NCBI RefSeq assembly: GCF_013408555.1
Contig: NZ_JACBZN010000001.1
Location: 1,178,001-1,242,000 of the forward strand
From: Aeromicrobium tamlense
GTDB lineage: Bacteria > Actinomycetota > Actinomycetes > Propionibacteriales > Nocardioidaceae
Length of the DNA stretch: 64,000 nt
Direction of reading: 5' to 3'
In this document: one piece after another, positions 44,067 to 54,026 of the stretch
Numbering within the stretch: the stretch's first letter is position 1
Layout: every line of letters begins with the position of its first letter
The notes under the pieces: model-generated
What the model saw: only the letters and a program-made list of their open reading frames with translations
What the model was told of the DNA's origin: nothing
Database searches by the model: none
Position numbers and translations under genes: made by a program

Positions 44067-45716
44067 ATGACCGGTAGCGAGTACACCGACAGGTACGCCG
44101 AGGCCCGCCTCGCCGACGCCGAGGCGCGCCTGGCCAGCACGGCCGCGCAGAACGAGCGCCTGACCTCCACCCTGCGGGAGGCGCGCGACCAGATCGTCGC
44201 GCTCAAGGAGGAGGTCGACCGCCTCGCCCAGCCGCCCACGGGCTTCGGCACGTTCCTGCAGCGCAACGAGGACGACTCGGTCGACGTCATGACCGGCGGC
44301 CGCAAGCTGCGGGTGAACGTCAGCCCCGCCGTCGACAAGGACGCGCTGCGCAAGGGCCAGGAGGTCATCCTCAACGAGGCCATGAACGTGGTCGCGGCGT
44401 TGGCGTTCGAGCAGATCGGCGAGGTCGTGATGCTCAAGGAGCTCATGCCCGACGGCGAGCGCGCCCTCGTCCTCGGCAACGCCGACGAGGAGAAGGTCGT
44501 CCGGCTGGCCGACACCCTCGCTCAGGAGCGCCTGCGCGCGGGCGACTCCCTGCTGCTCGACAGCCGCGCCGGCTACGTCTACGAGCGCATCCCGAAGTCC
44601 GAGGTCGAGGAGCTGGTCCTCGAGGAGGTCCCGGACATCGACTACACCAGCATCGGCGGCCTGGGCAACCAGGTGGAGATCATCAAGGACGCCGTCGAGC
44701 TGCCCTACCTGTACCCCGAGGTGTTCGTCGAGCACGAGCTCAAGCCGCCGAAGGGCATCCTGCTCTACGGCCCGCCCGGCTGCGGCAAGACGATGATCGC
44801 CAAGGCGGTCGCGGCGAGCCTGGCCAAGAAGGTCAGCGAGCGCACGGGGGAGGAGGGTCGCTCCTACTTCCTCAACATCAAGGGTCCCGAACTGCTGAAC
44901 AAGTACGTCGGCGAGACCGAGCGCCACATCCGCCTGGTCTTCCAGCGGGCGCGCGAGAAGGCCGGCGAGGGCACGCCCGTCATCGTCTTCTTCGACGAGA
45001 TGGACTCGCTGTTCCGCACCCGCGGCTCGGGCGTCTCGTCCGACGTCGAGAACACGATCGTCCCCCAGCTGCTCAGCGAGATCGACGGCGTCGAGGGACT
45101 GGAGAACGTGCTGGTCATCGGCGCCTCGAACCGCGAGGACATGATCGACCCGGCGATCCTGCGACCCGGTCGCCTCGACGTGAAGATCAAGATCGAGCGC
45201 CCCGACGCCGAGGCCGCACGCGACATCTTCAGCAAGTACTTGACCACGACGCTGCCGCTGCACGAGGACGACCTGCGCGAGTGGAACGGCGACCGTGAGG
45301 CGTGCGTGCACGGGATGATCCAGCGCACCGTCGAGCGGATGTACACCGAGAGCGAGGAGAACCAGTTCCTCGAGGTCACCTACGCCGGCGGCGACAAGGA
45401 GATCCTGTACTTCAAGGACTTCAACTCGGGCGCGATGATCCAGAACATCGTCGACCGCGCGAAGAAGATGGCGATCAAGGACTTCCTCGACCACCGCAGC
45501 AAGGGCCTCCGGGTCCAGCACATGCTGCAGGCGTGCGTCGACGAGTTCAAGGAGAACGAGGACCTGCCCAACACCACCAACCCCGACGACTGGGCGCGGA
45601 TCTCGGGCAAGAAGGGCGAGCGGATCGTCTTCATCCGCACGCTCATCACGGGCAAGGGCGGCAACGAGCCGGGTCGGTCGATCGACACGGTCGCGAACAC
45701 GGGACAGTACCTCTGA
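44067..45716 (+). CDS. arc: Proteasome-activating AAA+ ATPase ARC (Mpa)
   Basis: Hexameric unfoldase that recruits pupylated proteins and feeds them to the 20S proteasome. The 549-residue protein has an N-terminal coiled coil (about residues 10-55) that binds Pup, then OB-fold domains. Walker A is GPPGCGKT (235-242) and Walker B is VIVFFDEMD, with D310 and E311. The C-terminus GQYL carries the penultimate-Tyr motif needed to dock on and open the PrcA ring. It has a strong ribosome-binding site and its own promoter. A GNAT gene starts 14 nt after its stop, between it and dop. Confidence 0.97.
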   Translation: MTGSEYTDRYAEARLADAEARLASTAAQNERLTSTLREARDQIVALKEEVDRLAQPPTGFGTFLQRNEDDSVDVMTGGRKLRVNVSPAVDKDALRKGQEVILNEAMNVVAALAFEQIGEVVMLKELMPDGERALVLGNADEEKVVRLADTLAQERLRAGDSLLLDSRAGYVYERIPKSEVEELVLEEVPDIDYTSIGGLGNQVEIIKDAVELPYLYPEVFVEHELKPPKGILLYGPPGCGKTMIAKAVAASLAKKVSERTGEEGRSYFLNIKGPELLNKYVGETERHIRLVFQRAREKAGEGTPVIVFFDEMDSLFRTRGSGVSSDVENTIVPQLLSEIDGVEGLENVLVIGASNREDMIDPAILRPGRLDVKIKIERPDAEAARDIFSKYLTTTLPLHEDDLREWNGDREACVHGMIQRTVERMYTESEENQFLEVTYAGGDKEILYFKDFNSGAMIQNIVDRAKKMAIKDFLDHRSKGLRVQHMLQACVDEFKENEDLPNTTNPDDWARISGKKGERIVFIRTLITGKGGNEPGRSIDTVANTGQYL

Positions 45717-45730
45717 CACTCGAACTGCGC

Positions 45731-46183
45731 GTGGTCCGCTACGACCACCCGGACGCCGTGAAGCTCACCGAGCTGGTCCAGGCCGAGTACGTCCGGCGCT
45801 ACGCCAGCGAGGTGGGCGACTCCTCGCCGATGCACCCTGAGGAGTTCGACCACCCCAACGGGATCTTCTTCATCGGCTACGTCGACGAGGTGCCGGTCGC
45901 CATGGGCGGCTGGCGCCGCGGCGGCCCGGCGGGCGACACCGACGGCGAGATCAAGCGCATGTTCGTGCTCGACTCCCACCGCGGACAGGGCCTCTCGCGC
46001 CAGGTGCTGGAGGAGCTCGAGCGCAGCGCCGCCCGCCAGGGGATCCGCCGCCTCGTCCTCGAGACCGGCACCGAGCAGCCCGAGGCCATCGCGCTCTACC
46101 GCTCGGCCGGCTACGGCGACGTGCCACCCTTCGGCTACTACGCCGAGTACGACGACTCCGTCCACCTCGGCAAGGTCCTCTGA
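45731..46183 (+). CDS. GNAT family N-acetyltransferase
   Basis: The 150-residue protein has the GNAT acetyl-CoA motif A (IKRMFVLDSHRGQGLSRQVLEELE, with the R/QxxGxG/A type loop RGQGLS) and motif B (LVLETGTEQPEAIALYRSAGYGDVPPFGYY). The best start is the GTG at 45731, 14 nt after arc; there is no obvious ribosome-binding site, so coupling to arc is likely. It lies between arc and dop, inside the Pup-proteasome locus. A functional link, such as acetylation of Pup pathway proteins, is conceivable but purely positional. Confidence 0.85.
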   Translation: MVRYDHPDAVKLTELVQAEYVRRYASEVGDSSPMHPEEFDHPNGIFFIGYVDEVPVAMGGWRRGGPAGDTDGEIKRMFVLDSHRGQGLSRQVLEELERSAARQGIRRLVLETGTEQPEAIALYRSAGYGDVPPFGYYAEYDDSVHLGKVL

Positions 46184-46202
46184 CCGGTCCCCGGCCACAT
46201 CT

Positions 46203-46222
46203 CGCGCGCCGGACGGCGCGCG
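46203..46222. terminator. Possible GC-rich hairpin after the GNAT gene
   Basis: CGCGCGCC, a 4-nt loop GGAC, and GGCGCGCG form an 8-bp stem 20 nt after the GNAT stop. There is no T-rich tail, so it may be a factor-independent hairpin or an incidental structure. It separates arc-GNAT from the dop promoter. Confidence 0.4.
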
Positions 46223-46252
46223 CGTAGCCCGGGCGGGGCTCGCGTGACGACG

Positions 46253-46258
46253 TAGGCT
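46253..46258 (+). promoter_or_regulatory. Candidate leaderless -10 element TAGGCT for dop
   Basis: TAGGCT is followed by 7 nt and the GTG start of dop at 46266. Confidence 0.5.
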
Positions 46259-46265
46259 GGCCAGC

Positions 46266-47771
46266 GTGAGCGTCCGACGAGTCCAGGGGTCCGAGGTCGA
46301 GTACGGCATCGCCGTGCAGGGCCAGCCCCAGGCGAACCCGATGGTGGCCGCGACCCACGTGGTCAACTCGTATGCGGCCGCGAACGGCCTCACGCGCCGC
46401 GCCCGCTGGGACTACGAGGAGGAGAGCCCGCTGCGCGACGCGCGTGGCTTCGACCTCGGCCGTGACGCGGCCGATCCCTCCCAGCTCACCGACGAGGACA
46501 TGGGCCTGGCCAACATCATCCTGACGAACGGCGCCCGCCTGTACGTCGACCACGCCCACCCCGAGTACTCCAGCCCCGAGGTCACCAGCCCCCTCGACGT
46601 CGTGCGCTGGGAGAAGGCCGGCGAGCTCGTGATGCTGCGCGGTGCCCGGCTGGCGGCACGGGTGCCCGGCGTCGCGCCGATCATGCTCTACAAGAACAAC
46701 GTCGACAACAAGGGCGCCGCGTACGGCTCGCACGAGAACTACCTCATGCGTCGCGACGTGCCGTTCCTGTCGATCGTGCGCCAGCTGACGCCGTTCTTCG
46801 TCGGCCGCCAGATCATCACCGGCGCGGGCCGCGTCGGCCAGCACCAGGACGGCAGCGTCCACGCGTTCCAGATCAGCCAGCGCTCGGACTACTTCGAGGT
46901 CGAGGTCGGTCTCGAGACCACGCTGAAGCGACCGATCATCAACACGCGCGACGAGCCGCACGCCGACCCGAAGAAGTACCGGCGCCTGCACGTCATCATC
47001 GGCGACGCGAACCTGTCGGAGACCTCCATCTACCTCAAGCACGGCACCACGTCGCTCGTGCTGGCGATGATCGAGGCCGACGCGCTGCCCGAGCCGCTCG
47101 AGCTGGCCGAGCCCGTCCGCGCGCTGCACCAGATCTCGTACGACCCCACCCTGCGCACCACCGTGCAGCTGGCCGACGGGCGCAGCATCACCGCGCTGGA
47201 GCTGCAGGAGCACTACCTCGAGCACGCCCGCAAGTTCGTCGAGAGCCAGGGCGACGACGACCCGCAGACGCTCGACGTGCTGGACACGTGGGAGTCGGTG
47301 GTCACCCGCCTCGCGGACGACCCGATGAGCCTGGTCCGCGAGCTCGACTGGGTGGCGAAGCTTGCGCTGCTGGAGCAGTACCGCGAGCGCGACGGCCTCG
47401 ACTGGGACCACGCGAAGCTGCACCTGGTCGACCTGCAGTACCACGACATCCGCCCCGAGCGCGGGCTCTACCACCGGCTGGTGGCCGCCGGGCGCATGGA
47501 GCGGCTGCTCGAGGACGCCGCGATCGAGGAGGCGGTCACCGAGCCGCCGCGCGACACCCGGGCCTACTTCCGCGGCCGCTGCCTGCAGCGGTTCTCCGCC
47601 GACATCGCCGCGGCGTCGTGGGACTCGGTGATCTTCGACCTGCCCGGACACGACTCGCTCCAGCGCGTGCCGACGATGGAGCCGCTCAAGGGCACCGCCG
47701 AGCACGTCGACGGACTGTTCCAGCGCGTCGGGAGCGCCGCAGAACTCTTCCGGGCCATCACGGGCCGCTAG
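46266..47771 (+). CDS. dop: Deamidase/depupylase of Pup (Dop)
   Basis: Converts the C-terminal glutamine of Pup to glutamate so that it can be ligated, and also removes Pup from substrates. The 501-residue protein is a PafA paralogue of the glutamine-synthetase-like fold. The N-terminal [15 protein letters not shown] supplies the metal/ATP-binding acidic residues, and [24 protein letters not shown] and [18 protein letters not shown] are shared with PafA. The longer loop region around residues 35-85 ([20 protein letters not shown]) is the Dop-specific insertion. It is required here because the adjacent pup ends in GGQ. Confidence 0.97.
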   Translation: MSVRRVQGSEVEYGIAVQGQPQANPMVAATHVVNSYAAANGLTRRARWDYEEESPLRDARGFDLGRDAADPSQLTDEDMGLANIILTNGARLYVDHAHPEYSSPEVTSPLDVVRWEKAGELVMLRGARLAARVPGVAPIMLYKNNVDNKGAAYGSHENYLMRRDVPFLSIVRQLTPFFVGRQIITGAGRVGQHQDGSVHAFQISQRSDYFEVEVGLETTLKRPIINTRDEPHADPKKYRRLHVIIGDANLSETSIYLKHGTTSLVLAMIEADALPEPLELAEPVRALHQISYDPTLRTTVQLADGRSITALELQEHYLEHARKFVESQGDDDPQTLDVLDTWESVVTRLADDPMSLVRELDWVAKLALLEQYRERDGLDWDHAKLHLVDLQYHDIRPERGLYHRLVAAGRMERLLEDAAIEEAVTEPPRDTRAYFRGRCLQRFSADIAAASWDSVIFDLPGHDSLQRVPTMEPLKGTAEHVDGLFQRVGSAAELFRAITGR

Positions 47772-47775
47772 TGGA

Positions 47776-47781
47776 TAGGGT
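47776..47781 (+). promoter_or_regulatory. Candidate leaderless -10 element TAGGGT for pup
   Basis: TAGGGT starts 5 nt after the dop stop and is followed by 6 nt and the pup ATG at 47788. Confidence 0.5.
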
Positions 47782-47787
47782 GGAGAC

Positions 47788-47982
47788 ATGGCCGAGCAAC
47801 AGCAGAGGACGACGCGCAAGAGCGACGTCGACGAAGAGCAGGTCGAGACCACCGAGGTCGATGCCGAGCGCAAGGAGAAGCTCGACGACGACGTCGACTC
47901 CATCCTCGACGAGATCGACGACGTCCTCGAGGAGAACGCCGAGGAGTTCGTGCGCAGCTTCGTCCAGAAGGGCGGGCAGTGA
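47788..47982 (+). CDS. pup: Prokaryotic ubiquitin-like protein Pup
   Basis: Small disordered protein modifier of 64 residues that is ligated to lysines of target proteins and marks them for the proteasome. The N-terminus is charged and low-complexity. The C-terminal helix region [19 protein letters not shown] binds the ARC coiled coil, and the protein ends KGGQ. The terminal Gln must be deamidated by Dop before PafA can use it. The gene overlaps prcB by 4 nt and follows dop by 16 nt, the canonical dop-pup-prcB-prcA order. Confidence 0.97.
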   Translation: MAEQQQRTTRKSDVDEEQVETTEVDAERKEKLDDDVDSILDEIDDVLEENAEEFVRSFVQKGGQ

Positions 47983-48794
47983 TGCTCGATGGAGGCTTCC
48001 GCGCCGTCGGATCCTCCTCGTTCGCCGAGTTCCTCGCCACCCAGGCTCCTGACCTGCTCCCGAGCGCCCCGGTCGGCACCGTGTCCGGCCTCGACGTGAC
48101 CCACGGGACCACGATCGTCGCCGCCACGTTCGACGGCGGCGTCGTGATGGGCGGAGACCGCCGCGCCACGATGGGCAACGTCATCGCGCAGCGCGACATC
48201 CAGAAGGTCTTCCCGACCGACGAGTTCAGCTGCGTCGGCATCGCCGGCACCGCGGGCATCGCCGTGGAGATGACGCGACTGTTCCAGGTCGAGCTCGAGC
48301 ACTACGAGAAGATCGAGGGCACCACGCTCTCCACCGACGGCAAGGCCAACCGGCTCGCGACGCTGATCCGCGGCAACCTCGGCATGGCCATGCAGGGACT
48401 CGCCGTGGTGCCGCTGTTCGCCGCCTACGATCTCGAGGCCGAGCAGGGCCGCATCTTCGCGTTCGACGTCACCGGCAACAAGAACGAGGAGCGCACCTTC
48501 CACTCGGTGGGCTCGGGCTCCACGTTCGCGCGCGGCTCGCTCAAGAAGCTCTACCGCTCCGGCATGACCGAGACCGATGCCGTCACGGCGGTCGTCCAGG
48601 CGCTGTACGACGCCGCCGACGACGACACCGCCACGGGCGGCCCCGACCTGACGCGCCGGATCTTCCCGCTCATCTCGGTGATCACCGCCGACGGCTACCG
48701 CGCGTGGGACGAGTCCAGGACCGCCGCGATCGCCGACTTGGTGATCGGCGGGCGCATGCAGTCGCCCGACGGCCCGTCCGCCCCGCTGACCTAG
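47979..48794 (+). CDS. prcB: Proteasome beta subunit PrcB
   Basis: Catalytic subunit of the 20S proteasome. The 271-residue precursor has a propeptide of 43 residues ending in HG, and Thr44 ([21 protein letters not shown]) becomes the N-terminal nucleophile after autocleavage. Other family residues (Lys/Arg and Asp after GDRRAT, and GSGSTFARG near the end) are present. Translation may begin at GTG 47979 or at the adjacent ATG 47982; both are within the pup stop region and differ by one residue. Confidence 0.97.
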   Translation: MMLDGGFRAVGSSSFAEFLATQAPDLLPSAPVGTVSGLDVTHGTTIVAATFDGGVVMGGDRRATMGNVIAQRDIQKVFPTDEFSCVGIAGTAGIAVEMTRLFQVELEHYEKIEGTTLSTDGKANRLATLIRGNLGMAMQGLAVVPLFAAYDLEAEQGRIFAFDVTGNKNEERTFHSVGSGSTFARGSLKKLYRSGMTETDAVTAVVQALYDAADDDTATGGPDLTRRIFPLISVITADGYRAWDESRTAAIADLVIGGRMQSPDGPSAPLT

Positions 48795-48801
48795 GAGCGC
48801 C

Positions 48802-49494
48802 ATGACCACCCCCTTCTACGTCTCGCCCGAGCAGCTGATGAAGGACCGGGCGGACTTCGCCCGCAAGGGCATCGCCCGGGGCCGCAGCGTCGCGGTCGTC
48901 CGCTACGCCGACGGCATCGTCTTCGTCGCCGAGAACCCCTCGCGTGCGCTGCACAAGATCAGCGAGATCTACGACCGCATCGGCTTCGCCGCCGTGGGTC
49001 GTTACAACGAGTTCGAGAACCTGCGCATCGCCGGCGTCCGCCTGGCCGACATGCGCGGCTACTCCTACGACCGCAGCGACGTCACCGGCCGCGGCCTGGC
49101 CAACGCGTACGCGCAGACGCTGGGCACGATCTTCTCCAGCGGCGGAGAGAAGCCCTACGAGGTCGAGATCTTCGTCGCCGAGGTCGGCTCGAAGCCCTCC
49201 GCCGACCAGATCTACCGCCTGACCTACGACGGCTCGGTCGCCGACGTGCCGGGCTACGGCGTGATGGGCGGCCAGAGCGACAAGGTCGAGGAGTACCTCA
49301 GCACGCACTACCAGGCCGACCTGCCGCTGGCGGAGGCCCTGCGTCTGGCCCGCACGGCCCTGGGCAACGACGCCGAGCCCGCGCGCACGATCGCCCCGGC
49401 CGACCTCGAGGTCGCGGTGCTCGACCGCACCCGCAGCCAGCCGCGCAAGTTCAAGCGGCTCGGTCTGGCGCAGGTCGCCGAGCTCCTCGGCTGA
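48802..49494 (+). CDS. prcA: Proteasome alpha subunit PrcA
   Basis: Forms the outer rings of the 20S proteasome and the gated entrance. The 230-residue protein begins [27 protein letters not shown], the usual gating N-terminus, and contains [24 protein letters not shown] and the C-terminal acidic/hydrophobic segment. A clear ribosome-binding site (AGGAG) lies 4-5 nt before the ATG. It is 7 nt after prcB. A strong bidirectional terminator hairpin follows it at 49517-49551. Confidence 0.97.
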   Translation: MTTPFYVSPEQLMKDRADFARKGIARGRSVAVVRYADGIVFVAENPSRALHKISEIYDRIGFAAVGRYNEFENLRIAGVRLADMRGYSYDRSDVTGRGLANAYAQTLGTIFSSGGEKPYEVEIFVAEVGSKPSADQIYRLTYDGSVADVPGYGVMGGQSDKVEEYLSTHYQADLPLAEALRLARTALGNDAEPARTIAPADLEVAVLDRTRSQPRKFKRLGLAQVAELLG

Positions 49495-49516
49495 TCCTCT
49501 CGCAGCTGCACGCGAG

Positions 49517-49551
49517 GAGCGGGCGGATGGGCCAGGCCCACCCGCCCGCTC
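49517..49551. terminator. Bidirectional terminator hairpin between prcA and the M6 protease gene
   Basis: A 16-bp stem with one mismatch (GAGCGGGCGGATGGGC at 49517-49532 against GCCCACCCGCCCGCTC at 49536-49551) and a 3-nt loop lies between two convergent genes, 22 nt after prcA and 7 nt before the end of the protease gene. It lacks a long T tract, which is common in high-GC genomes. Confidence 0.75.
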
Positions 49552-49558
49552 GTCTGCG

Positions 49559-52411
49559 TCACGGCACGGTCGGAGGAGTGATCCTCAGCAGTGCCGCCAG
49601 ATTGCCCTTGAAGGCCTTCTCCACCTTCACGCCGGTGCCGAACCCGACCCCGTCGTCCGCGGGGTTGCCGGATCCGAGCGGCGTCACCAGGCCCACGTCC
49701 GTGCCGTAGAGGTCGGTGCGCGGGTTGCCGTTCTCGTCCACCACGCGGGTGCTGTAGGGCGCGTTGCCCACCGAGGGGACCACGGTCGAGGCGTCGGCGT
49801 CGCGGTAGAAGAGGCTGTCGCCCCGCACCTCGATGCCCGGGTACCAGCCGCGGTCGTCGGTGAACGACCGCACTGCCCGCTGCGCCCCGAAGCGGTTGCA
49901 CGCCTCGCCGGTGAAGTCCGGCTTCGTCGTGCACTCGCGGAAGGCGTACGTGCCGAAGAGGTTGAACGCCGCGTTCGACGACTGCGGCCTCGACGGCAGG
50001 TTCTTCAGCGTGCTGGTGTCGTTGGCCGCGTTCGCCCCGGTCCGCCGGAGCGGGTCGAAGTGGCTGTCGACGATCAGCAGGCCGCCCTTGGCGCCCTCAC
50101 TCGGCAGGGACGTGAGGTTGTTGAGGACGTGGTTGGCATCGCCGTACGACGTGTCGCGGTACCAGACCAGCGCGCCGGGCGCGTTGTAGCGGATCTTCTC
50201 GACCTTCCACGCACCGTCCTCGCCGAGCTTCTGGTACGTCGTGTCGTAGGCGTACTTCAGGCCCTTGTCGAAGCCGTCGAGGTTGCGCCACTCCACCAGG
50301 TAGTACTGGGCGTTCGACGTGGTGCCGCTGTCGATGACCCAGCCGGCGCCGCGGGCCTCGCCCGCCACCCACGAGTCGATCGTCGCGGTCCAGCCGTTGG
50401 CCCCGCCCTCGACGTCATCGGTGAACGTGGTCGCCCCGCCGCCGGTGACCGAGAAGTCGTCGGCGAACCAGCCGCGCTCGGTGAACGCCGCGTCGGTGGA
50501 CTGCATCAGCCTGACCTGGATCGTCTGGCCGGCCCAGGCGCTCAGGTCGACGTAGTCGTGGCGCCAGCCGCCGGAGGTCCCCGTCAGGCCGTACCGCCGG
50601 TTGCCGAACGTGGCCAGGTTGCCGTTCGGGTCGGGGTAGTCGTCCGGGGTCGTGACCTCGGTGCCACTCTCGTCGTAGACCCTCTGCGGGGTCCACGTGG
50701 CGCCGCCGTCGGTCGAGACCTCGACGAAGCCGAAGTCCCAGTCCTGCTCGATGACGTAGTTGTTCCACATCCAGAACCGCGCGTCGGCCGCGTCGGGCAC
50801 CTCGATCGAGCGGGACAGCGAGTTCATCGCCCAGTTCTGGTCGTTGTTGCCCCACCACATGTTCTCGCCGCTGTGCGGCTCGGCCCGGGTGACGACCTTG
50901 TCCGGCAGGTTGATCTTGATGCCGTCCTCGGTGCCCTTCGGCGTGCGGCTGGTCTGGCCCACCTTGACCATGCGCGACCGGTCGCCCGGATTGATCTCGA
51001 GCGGGTCGGCCCAGCCCAGCACCCACTTGTCCCAGATGCCCATGTGCGTCGGCATCGACTGGAAGATGGGGCCGGAGTGCGAGCCGGACGACATGAGGTC
51101 CCAGAAGTCGACGTCGGAGTCGCCGCCGCTGGCCGTGTCGTAGAGGTCCGGCAGGCCGAGGTCGTGCCCGTACTCGTGGGCGAAGACGCCGACGCCGGAG
51201 TCCTCGGGCTGCACGATGTAGTTCGACAGCCGCAGGTTCGTCCCCGGCACGGGGGCCCCGCCGGCCACGGCCGACGAGTGCGCCCAGATCGCGTACGGGC
51301 CCTCGGCGCCGCCGCCACCGGACTTGTCCTCGCCGGCGTGCACGAGGACCACGTGGTCGATGATGCCGTCGGGCTCGAGGAGGTTGCCGTCACCGTCGAC
51401 GTCGCCCTGGTCCTCCAGGTCGTAGTCGGCCCACGGGAAGTTCGGCTGCGCCTCCGCCAGCGCCGCGACCGCGTCGATCGGCAGCTGGCCGGGGCCGAGC
51501 GGGTTGTCCGGGTGGCCCTGCATGTCCTGGACGGCGCCGTAGACCCACTCGCCGTTCTCGTCCTGGTGGCAGACCGTGGCGCCGTAGTAGGCCTCGGAGT
51601 GGTCCACGGTCACCCACGGGGTGGCGGTGCCGCCCACGGTGTAGGCGCCCTTGGACATCTCCTCGTACATGTTCTTCATCGTGTACCCGGAGATGTCGAT
51701 GCCGCGCCGGCCGTCGGGACCGCGCAGGTCCGGGCGGACGCGCTGGGTGATGCCCTTCTTGGAGTAGAGCATCGCGTTGTAGTGCGCCGGCGAGAAGTCC
51801 TTGACCCACATCGAGTTGTTGTCGGGCAGGTCGCTGTTCGCCGGGTTCGGGATCTGGTTGTGCGTCGGCCCGTTCTGCACGGTGCCGGGCACGCACGTCT
51901 CGGCGCCGTAGCCATCGGGGACGTACTGGCCGGTGAAGTCGTCGTTCGCCTGCTCGTTGAACTCCACGAGGATCGTCAGCAGGCGCGCCTGCTGCGTGGA
52001 CCTGGCCTTCTTGAACCGCTGGTCGCGCACCTCCTTGGGGCTCTTCCCGGTGCGCAGCGACTCGGCCTCCACGCGCGCCAGCTGGCGCGCCGCGACCGGG
52101 TTGCCCTGGCTGTGCTTGCGGTCGACCTGCTTCGCGCGCTCGAGCATGCGCTGCTGCTGCTGGGCCTTGCCCTTCGCGACGCGCCTGCCGTTGACGCGCA
52201 GCGCCTGGTCGGTGCCGGACGACTCCTCCGCGCGGGGTGCGACGTAGTTGATGTAGCCCGGCAGCGGCCGGGCGGCCGCATCGCCGGCCGGCGGGGGAGC
52301 GGCCCCCGCCGTGGTGCCCGAGCCGAGCGCGAGCCCGGTCGCCGTCAATGCCAGCGTCGACGCGCCGATGAGCCAGAGCCCAGCCGCGCGACGAGTTCGA
52401 TGAGTGGTCAT
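49559..52411 (-). CDS. Secreted M6 family metalloprotease (immune inhibitor A-like)
   Basis: A 950-residue exported zinc protease. It starts with a Sec-type signal (Thr/Arg-rich, then LWLIGASTLALTATGLALG) and a propeptide to about residue 150. The peptidase M6 domain contains the zinc motif HEYGH at 412-416 (HEYGHDLGLPDLYD) and the preceding ILVEFNEQ and WVKDFSPAHYNAMLYS elements. Beta-rich C-terminal parts with MAM/lectin-like features follow (WRHDYVDLSAWAGQTIQVRLMQ). The ATG has an excellent GGAGGAG site. It lies between prcA and pafA on the opposite strand, splitting the normally compact Pup-proteasome locus; it is presumably unrelated functionally. Confidence 0.93.
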   Translation of the reverse strand: MTTHRTRRAAGLWLIGASTLALTATGLALGSGTTAGAAPPPAGDAAARPLPGYINYVAPRAEESSGTDQALRVNGRRVAKGKAQQQQRMLERAKQVDRKHSQGNPVAARQLARVEAESLRTGKSPKEVRDQRFKKARSTQQARLLTILVEFNEQANDDFTGQYVPDGYGAETCVPGTVQNGPTHNQIPNPANSDLPDNNSMWVKDFSPAHYNAMLYSKKGITQRVRPDLRGPDGRRGIDISGYTMKNMYEEMSKGAYTVGGTATPWVTVDHSEAYYGATVCHQDENGEWVYGAVQDMQGHPDNPLGPGQLPIDAVAALAEAQPNFPWADYDLEDQGDVDGDGNLLEPDGIIDHVVLVHAGEDKSGGGGAEGPYAIWAHSSAVAGGAPVPGTNLRLSNYIVQPEDSGVGVFAHEYGHDLGLPDLYDTASGGDSDVDFWDLMSSGSHSGPIFQSMPTHMGIWDKWVLGWADPLEINPGDRSRMVKVGQTSRTPKGTEDGIKINLPDKVVTRAEPHSGENMWWGNNDQNWAMNSLSRSIEVPDAADARFWMWNNYVIEQDWDFGFVEVSTDGGATWTPQRVYDESGTEVTTPDDYPDPNGNLATFGNRRYGLTGTSGGWRHDYVDLSAWAGQTIQVRLMQSTDAAFTERGWFADDFSVTGGGATTFTDDVEGGANGWTATIDSWVAGEARGAGWVIDSGTTSNAQYYLVEWRNLDGFDKGLKYAYDTTYQKLGEDGAWKVEKIRYNAPGALVWYRDTSYGDANHVLNNLTSLPSEGAKGGLLIVDSHFDPLRRTGANAANDTSTLKNLPSRPQSSNAAFNLFGTYAFRECTTKPDFTGEACNRFGAQRAVRSFTDDRGWYPGIEVRGDSLFYRDADASTVVPSVGNAPYSTRVVDENGNPRTDLYGTDVGLVTPLGSGNPADDGVGFGTGVKVEKAFKGNLAALLRITPPTVP

Positions 52412-52583
52412 GCTGCTCCTCCCCGACCGGACCCAGGTCCGGTGTCCGTGCCCCCGTGGACGGACTCTTGCCATCCTGCGCCTCCGGCCGCCGGTTGGGA
52501 AGTCCCCCATGTGAGACGGGTCACACGCGCGTCACGGATCGGGACGGCCCGTCGAGATGCCGTGCGCGTGCGGCATGCGGGTC

Positions 52584-52589
52584 TAGGCT
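52584..52589 (+). promoter_or_regulatory. Candidate leaderless -10 element TAGGCT for pafA
   Basis: TAGGCT is followed by 6 nt and the ATG at 52596. It gives pafA its own promoter, needed because the M6 gene separates it from prcA. Confidence 0.55.
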
Positions 52590-52595
52590 GGCGGC

Positions 52596-53957
52596 ATGGA
52601 CCGGCGGATCTTCGGGATCGAGAACGAGTACGGCGTCACCTGCTCGTTCCACGGACAGCGCCGCCTGTCGCCCGACGAGGTCGCCCGCTACCTGTTCCGA
52701 CGCGTCGTCTCGTGGGGCCGCAGCAGCAACGTGTTCCTGCGCAACGGCGCCCGGCTCTACCTCGACGTGGGCAGCCACCCCGAGTACGCCACGCCCGAGT
52801 GCGACGACATCGTCGACCTCGTCACCCACGACAGGGCGGGGGAGCGGATCCTCGAGGGCCTCATGCTCGACGCGCAGCAGCGCCTCGCGGAGGACGGCGT
52901 CGAGGGCGACATCTACCTGTTCAAGAACAACACCGACTCCGCCGGCAACTCCTACGGCTGCCACGAGAACTACCTCGTCAGCCGCGGCGGCGAGTTCAGC
53001 CGGCTGGCCGACGTCCTGATCCCGTTCCTGGTCTCGCGCCAGATCATCTGCGGCGCGGGCAAGGTCCAGCAGACCCCGCGCGGCACGGTCTTCAGCGTCA
53101 GCCAGCGCGCCGAGCACATCTGGGAGGGCGTCTCGAGCGCCACGACACGCTCGCGCCCGATCATCAACACGCGCGACGAGCCGCACGCCGACGCCGAGCG
53201 CTTCCGCCGGCTGCACGTCATCGTGGGCGACTCGAACATGAGCGAGACCACGACGATGCTCAAGGTCGCCACCACCGACCTGGTGCTGCGGATGATCGAG
53301 AGCGGCGTCACGATGCGCGACCTCACGCTCGAGAACCCGATCCGGGCGATCCGCGAGATCTCGCACGACATGACCGGCCGCCGCAAGGTCCAGCTGGCCA
53401 ACGGCCGCGAGCTGTCCGCGCTGGAGATCCAGGCCGAGTACTTCGCCAAGGCTGCCGAGTACATCGACCGGAACGGCCTCCACTCGCCCACGATCGATCG
53501 CACGATGGACCTGTGGGAGCGCACGCTCAAGGCCGTCGAGAGCGAGGACCTCACCCTCGTCGAGCGCGAGATCGACTGGGTCATCAAGTACCGGCTGCTC
53601 GACCGCTACCGCACGCAGCGCGGCCTCTCGTGGGCCGATCCGCGGATCGCGCAGCTCGACCTGGCCTACCACGACATCCGCCGCGACCGCGGCCTGTTCT
53701 ACCTGCTCGAGAGCAAGGGGTCGGTCGCGCGCGTCACGAAGGACCTCGACGTCTTCACGGCCAAGTCGGTGCCGCCGCAGACCACGCGCGCGCGGCTGCG
53801 CGGCGACTTCATCGCCCGGGCGCAGGAGCGCCGGCGCGACTTCACGGTCGACTGGGTCCACCTGAAGCTGAACGACCAGGCCCAGCGCACGGTCCTGTGC
53901 AAGGACCCGTTCCGGTCGCAGGACGACCGGGTGCAGCGCCTCATCGACTCGATGTGA
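52596..53957 (+). CDS. pafA: Proteasome accessory factor PafA (Pup--protein ligase)
   Basis: Uses ATP to form an isopeptide bond between the Pup C-terminal glutamate and substrate lysines. The 453-residue protein begins [14 protein letters not shown], which carries the catalytic acidic residues shared with glutamine synthetase. It also contains [25 protein letters not shown] and [14 protein letters not shown]. The C-terminal winged-helix domain ends near [14 protein letters not shown]. It is shorter than Dop because the Dop loop is absent. The following FKBP, pafB and pafC genes run in the same direction. Confidence 0.98.
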   Translation: MDRRIFGIENEYGVTCSFHGQRRLSPDEVARYLFRRVVSWGRSSNVFLRNGARLYLDVGSHPEYATPECDDIVDLVTHDRAGERILEGLMLDAQQRLAEDGVEGDIYLFKNNTDSAGNSYGCHENYLVSRGGEFSRLADVLIPFLVSRQIICGAGKVQQTPRGTVFSVSQRAEHIWEGVSSATTRSRPIINTRDEPHADAERFRRLHVIVGDSNMSETTTMLKVATTDLVLRMIESGVTMRDLTLENPIRAIREISHDMTGRRKVQLANGRELSALEIQAEYFAKAAEYIDRNGLHSPTIDRTMDLWERTLKAVESEDLTLVEREIDWVIKYRLLDRYRTQRGLSWADPRIAQLDLAYHDIRRDRGLFYLLESKGSVARVTKDLDVFTAKSVPPQTTRARLRGDFIARAQERRRDFTVDWVHLKLNDQAQRTVLCKDPFRSQDDRVQRLIDSM

Positions 53958-53986
53958 TCTCTCAGTCGATCCTTGGGATCAGCCGT

Positions 53987-53992
53987 TAGTGT
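53987..53992 (+). promoter_or_regulatory. Candidate -10 element TAGTGT for the FKBP gene
   Basis: TAGTGT lies 34 nt before the GTG at 54027, with AGGAGG at 54012-54017 as ribosome-binding site, so this gene appears to have an ordinary leader. Confidence 0.35.
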
Positions 53993-54026
53993 GGCCACGG
54001 CATCGATCCCCAGGAGGAACATCACC

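Noticed and set aside
53960-53980. GATCC-TTG-GGATC hairpin after pafA as a terminator
   Set aside because: Only a 5-bp stem with no T-run, and it lies where the FKBP promoter would be.
50060-53989. 1309-codon plus-strand open frame
   Set aside because: It spans the antisense of the M6 protease gene and then pafA in the wrong frame; both real genes have clear family motifs.
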